DNA of 9,431 bases from Myxococcota bacterium (GTDB lineage: Bacteria > Myxococcota_C > UBA6777), in assembly GCA_963169055.1 (NCBI GenBank), contig CAUJFU010000304.1, positions 1 through 9,431 on the forward strand, read 5' to 3'. How positions within the stretch are numbered: the first letter of the stretch is position 1; every line of letters begins with the position of its first letter. Of this stretch, positions 6,598-9,431 are shown piece after piece. The notes below the pieces were generated by a model, which worked only from the letters and a program-made list of their open reading frames with translations, was not told the origin of the DNA and ran no database searches. The position numbers were made by a program, and so were the translations under genes.

Positions 6598-7863
6598 ATG
6601 TTTTTGTCTTTTGGGAGGCGTGTTTTGCGTGGTGCGTATCTTGGTGGAGTCGTGATGTGGGCGCTGTTGTCGAGCGGATGCCAACAGCAAGATCCTCGTC
6701 TGTTGATCCATGCCGGAAAAAGCGGCTACTTGTGCCGAATCCAGATCGGTGGTGACCAACCCATCGGGCAAGCCATCGCGATCTATCAACAGCGCCTTCG
6801 TCAAGCAGGTGCCTCGCAAGTCGAGATCAAACCGCTCAAAGGCCGCAAGATCCAAGTCGAAGTCAAAAAGATCCGCCTCTCTTCGGCCCTAAGCATCTTG
6901 TTGCAAGCCCAAGGAAACTTTGGTCTGCACCGCTTTGTCGAAGACCACGAACCCTTGTGGTCGGCGTATCAGAAACTTTCTTCCTCCGATCAAAAAGCCC
7001 TTCTCTTGGGGCCTTCGATGATGCTTCGCACATTGCTCGCAAAAGCTTCCTCGACTCCATCGACCACCACGCCGACACCGTCGACCACCTCGGCTCCGTC
7101 CATCGCAACCTCGGCACCAACAACCACCACTGCTGCACCGACGACTACCACCTCGGCATCGCCGACCACTCGGCCACAGCTTTCCGTCCGTCCTCCCGCT
7201 TCTTTGCCGACGCCTTCGCTCTTGCCTTCCTCCAAGCACGCTGCCACTCGCCCCGCTGCTGTAGGCACAAAAGCCCAACCTTCCGCCGCACCAACGCAAA
7301 AGCGCAAACGCTCCGCGCTCGATATCGCGGAGATCAAGCAGTTGCGAGGGGCAGGGCACCATCTGTTTTTTGGAAGCTCGCGGGCGCGGATGGAGCAGGC
7401 TTTGAATGGTCTTGTGTTGCCGATCGCGTGGCGGAATCGAGTGCGCTTTTTATGGAAACGCTCTTTGTCTCAACGATTTTGGCTGGTGTATCTGGTTCAT
7501 CACCCCGCGCCTGTGTCGCGGATGCACCTTGGAAACGCCAGCCTTGTGGTTGCGGATGCTGCGGTCGGATCGATGGGGACGCAGCTTAGCCTTAGTCTGA
7601 TGCCTGACGGCACAAAGGCACTCACGGACCTTTCGATCGCTGCGTACAAAAAACCCCTTGCTATCGCTCTGGACGATCTGTTGTACGCAGAGCCGATCGT
7701 CCAATCGCCGATCTCCACAGGAAATTTGCTGCTGGCCCCTTCGTATGACCTTTTGCCTGATGAACGCCTCCGCTTTTTGCGGGCGTGGGCTATCCTTCTT
7801 TCGCTCCCTCCCTTGGAAGCCTCTCCCTCTATCCTTTACGTCCGCCGACTTCAGGCTTTTTGA
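6598..7863 (+). CDS. lipoprotein with a split SecD P1-like domain (421 aa)
   Basis: The N-terminus is a lipoprotein signal peptide: Arg7, Arg8 and Arg11, a hydrophobic stretch and lipobox LLSSGC with Cys28. Gln at +2 suggests the outer membrane. Residues about 48-105 (QAIAIYQQRLRQAG then VEI.P..GRKIQVEV) resemble the first half of the SecD periplasmic P1 base. Residues about 311-420 (GNASLVVADAAVG, LSLSLMPDGTKALTDLS, PLAIALDDLLYAEPIV, ISTGNLLL) resemble the second half. Between them lie a Ser/Thr/Pro/Ala-rich insert (about 152-234) and an unassigned segment (235-310). The SecD membrane helices are absent. The start ATG 6598 has AAAGGA six bases upstream. The earlier TTG 6568 and ATG 6592 fit worse. 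It is translated directly behind the ArsA-like gene. SecD similarity is by pattern and should be treated as a structural hypothesis. Confidence 0.78.
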   Translation: MFLSFGRRVLRGAYLGGVVMWALLSSGCQQQDPRLLIHAGKSGYLCRIQIGGDQPIGQAIAIYQQRLRQAGASQVEIKPLKGRKIQVEVKKIRLSSALSILLQAQGNFGLHRFVEDHEPLWSAYQKLSSSDQKALLLGPSMMLRTLLAKASSTPSTTTPTPSTTSAPSIATSAPTTTTAAPTTTTSASPTTRPQLSVRPPASLPTPSLLPSSKHAATRPAAVGTKAQPSAAPTQKRKRSALDIAEIKQLRGAGHHLFFGSSRARMEQALNGLVLPIAWRNRVRFLWKRSLSQRFWLVYLVHHPAPVSRMHLGNASLVVADAAVGSMGTQLSLSLMPDGTKALTDLSIAAYKKPLAIALDDLLYAEPIVQSPISTGNLLLAPSYDLLPDERLRFLRAWAILLSLPPLEASPSILYVRRLQAF

Positions 7864-8074
7864 GCTGCTTGCTGTCTCGGATGGGTGTTTGAGGGGGCTT
7901 TGACAACGAGCGGAAAGCTTGTCTAATAGGACCGATACGAAATCCGCAGGGTATGCGATCGCAAAACGTAGGGGCAGATCCCTTTAGCTGCCCGACAATA
8001 GGGCGTTTACAACGGATCGCATTGACCTTTGGTGTACACTTCTCACTGAATATCGCATAAGGAGATCCCAAAGC
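7864..8074 (+). promoter_or_regulatory. leader region of the formaldehyde dehydrogenase gene
   Basis: A near-consensus promoter, TTGACA (7900-7905), 16 bases, TCTAAT (7922-7927), would start RNA near 7934 and give a leader of about 140 bases. In the leader, GGGCAG (7972-7977) can pair with CTGCCC (7988-7993). Alternatively GCCC (7990-7993) can pair with GGGC (8001-8004). The two structures exclude each other. A palindrome GTGTACAC lies at 8032-8039, after a TTGACC (8022-8027) without a well-spaced -10. No gene is seen here. Confidence 0.45.
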
Positions 8075-9187
8075 ATGAAGACGCGTGCTGCTGTTGCTTA
8101 TCGATCCAAAGCCCCGCTAACCCTCGAAGAAGTCGATCTCCAAGGCCCGCAAGAAGGCGAAGTGATGGTTCAGATCAAGGCCACAGGGGTTTGTCATACC
8201 GATGCGTACACGCTTTCGGGGGCGGACCCCGAAGGGATCTTTCCGTCGATCTTGGGACACGAAGGCGCGGGGATCGTGGTCGAAGTTGGAAAAGGCGTAC
8301 ACTCGGTCGCTGTGGGCGATCATGTGATCCCGCTGTATATCCCAGAGTGCGGCAAGTGCAAGTTTTGTACGTCGGGCAAGACCAATCTTTGCCAAGCCAT
8401 CCGTTTGACCCAAGGCAAGGGCTTGATGCCCGATGGAACCAGTCGCTTCAGCAAAAATGGTCAGACGCTTTTTCACTACATGGGGACGTCTACCTTTTCC
8501 GAGTACACGGTGTTGCCAGAGATCGCGTTGGCCAAGGTTCGCAAAGAAGCGCCGCTGGACAAAGTGTGTTTGTTGGCGTGTGGGATCACGACGGGATTGG
8601 GGGCGGTTTTGCGTACAGCCAAAGTCGAGGCAGGTGCAACGGTGGCGGTCTTTGGCCTCGGTGGTGTGGGCTTGAGCGCGATCCAAGGGGCAGCGATGGC
8701 ACAGGCGGGGCGGATCATCGCTGTGGATATCAACGAGAGCAAGTTTGAATTTGCCCGTCAGTTGGGAGCGACAGACTTTGTCAATCCGAAAAATTACGAT
8801 CAGCCGATTCAACAAGTGATCGTCGAGATGACGGGGGGCGGGGTCGATTATTCGTTTGAGTGCGTGGGAAGTGTGACGTTGATGCGAGCCGCGCTCGAAT
8901 GTGCGCACAAAGGTTGGGGCAAGTCGGTGATCATCGGTGTGGCGGGGGCAGGCGAAGAGATCTCCACGCGGCCTTTTCAGCTCGTCACGGGCCGCGTGTG
9001 GATGGGGTCTGCTTTTGGCGGTGTCAAGGGGCGTTCCGAGCTTCCCGGGTTTGTCGATGATTACATGAACGGCAAACTCAAAATCGACGAGATGATCACA
9101 CACACCGTTCCCTTTGAGCAGATCAACCACGCCTTTGATCTGATGCACGATGGAAAGTCCATCCGTACCGTTGTTTTGTACGAGTAG
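8075..9187 (+). CDS. frmA: S-(hydroxymethyl)glutathione dehydrogenase / class III alcohol dehydrogenase (370 aa)
   Basis: Oxidises S-hydroxymethylglutathione, formed from formaldehyde and glutathione, to S-formylglutathione with NAD+; it also acts in S-nitrosoglutathione reduction. Catalytic zinc ligands are Cys40, His62 (with Glu63 in GHEGAG) and Cys169. Structural zinc ligands are Cys92, Cys95, Cys98 and Cys106. The Rossmann motif GLGGVG is at 194-199, with Asp218 positioned for NAD+ ribose binding. The segments [12 protein letters not shown] (46-57) and [14 protein letters not shown] are hallmarks of the class III group, and Arg110 is the likely glutathione-carboxylate contact. Length is typical. 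The start ATG 8075 has AAGGAG ten bases upstream. No formylglutathione hydrolase (frmB/fghA) or frmR follows in the window, so the second pathway step must be encoded elsewhere. Confidence 0.96.
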   Translation: MKTRAAVAYRSKAPLTLEEVDLQGPQEGEVMVQIKATGVCHTDAYTLSGADPEGIFPSILGHEGAGIVVEVGKGVHSVAVGDHVIPLYIPECGKCKFCTSGKTNLCQAIRLTQGKGLMPDGTSRFSKNGQTLFHYMGTSTFSEYTVLPEIALAKVRKEAPLDKVCLLACGITTGLGAVLRTAKVEAGATVAVFGLGGVGLSAIQGAAMAQAGRIIAVDINESKFEFARQLGATDFVNPKNYDQPIQQVIVEMTGGGVDYSFECVGSVTLMRAALECAHKGWGKSVIIGVAGAGEEISTRPFQLVTGRVWMGSAFGGVKGRSELPGFVDDYMNGKLKIDEMITHTVPFEQINHAFDLMHDGKSIRTVVLYE

Positions 9188-9201
9188 AAGCGAATGCTTG
9201 A

Positions 9202-9243
9202 CGAAAAAGCCGTTTTCGCACTTGTTCTCTCGGATAAGAGAGA
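9202..9243 (+). terminator. hairpins downstream of the dehydrogenase gene
   Basis: CGAAAA (9202-9207) pairs with TTTTCG (9213-9218) around a five-base loop. Then TCTCTC (9226-9231) pairs with GAGAGA (9238-9243) around a six-base loop, followed by TTCACTTTT. Either may end the dehydrogenase transcript, whose stop codon is 15 bases earlier. The T-rich tail is interrupted, so efficiency is uncertain. Confidence 0.4.
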
Positions 9244-9290
9244 TTCACTTTTCCGAGGCGGGCAGAAACATAACACGGAGAGAAAGCAGA

Positions 9291-9431
9291 TGCGGCAAGA
9301 TCACGTTGAACAACGTTGATGTGGCCGGTGCCACGTTCAGCGGCCTGACCGAAACGGACGCCGACGGCATCCTGTTCACCCTCCCGCAGGGGAGCGTGTA
9401 CCGGGCGGTGGAAGATTCGCAGCCCGGCTAC
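9291..9431 (+). CDS. partial open frame of unlike composition at the window end
   Basis: From about 9291 one frame stays open to the end and reads like real protein (ITLNNVDVAG, then TETDADGILFTLPQG and YRAVEDSQPGY). The C-terminus lies outside the window. GC is about 69% from 9321 to 9431 against about 47% for the 90 bases before 9291, and codons favour GCC, GGC, CTG and ACC. There is no ATG in this frame. An ATG at 9290 with GGAG upstream is in another frame and stops after nine codons, which would fit a one- or two-base frameshift just after the true start. TTG 9306 is possible but has no ribosome-binding site. I do not recognise the family. Confidence 0.35.

Noticed and set aside
7954-7963. 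Cyanobacterial HIP1-like palindrome (GCGATCGC)
   Set aside because: It occurs only a few times here and is explained by the general GATC excess; the genes do not look cyanobacterial.
8117-9148. 343-aa minus-strand frame
   Set aside because: It lies entirely opposite the well-conserved dehydrogenase, and its His/Arg/Asp-rich translation is a typical shadow.

Overview
The window looks like the chromosome of a Gram-negative bacterium of about 55% GC. Supporting signs are an outer-membrane-type lipoprotein signal, a glutathione-dependent formaldehyde dehydrogenase and sigma70-like promoters. The fused ArsA-like ATPase, the SecD-like lipoprotein and several proteins of unknown function suggest a Myxococcota/deltaproteobacterial relative. 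That placement is inference from protein style only and is weak.

Layout. On the left, a minus-strand gene (106-1293) encodes a 395-aa protein of unknown function that carries seven exact-length hexapeptide repeats. It is divergent from a plus-strand radical SAM gene (1408-2547), and the two appear to share a compact back-to-back promoter zone. A bidirectional hairpin terminator (2555-2586) separates the radical SAM gene from a minus-strand tRNA-Tyr(GTA) at 2591-2673, which has a very good sigma70 promoter (2734-2762). A 79-aa orphan ORF (2841-3080) follows. It converges on a minus-strand thiol/halide methyltransferase of the TPMT superfamily (3239-3859), whose promoter is overlapped by an inverted repeat that looks like an operator.

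The gene-free stretch 3860-4258 contains that promoter and then a compact 170-bp MITE-like element (4056-4225) with 12-bp inverted terminal repeats, a 5-bp target duplication and strong internal hairpins. Directly behind it, starting at a TTG codon, lies a two-gene operon. The first gene encodes a 775-aa protein made of two fused ArsA/Get3-type ATPase halves. Eleven bases later comes a 421-aa lipoprotein whose conserved parts resemble the periplasmic P1 domain of SecD, split by an S/T/P-rich insert. I read this pair as the most unusual system in the window. An ATPase of a family that handles metalloids or tail-anchored membrane proteins is coupled to an envelope lipoprotein with a Sec-type fold, and both have features not expected of the standard families.

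On the right, a textbook class III alcohol dehydrogenase (8075-9187) follows a 211-bp leader region with a near-consensus promoter and alternative hairpins. The last 140 bases jump to about 69% GC and contain an open frame unlike the rest, so either a different gene begins there or the contig end is chimeric.
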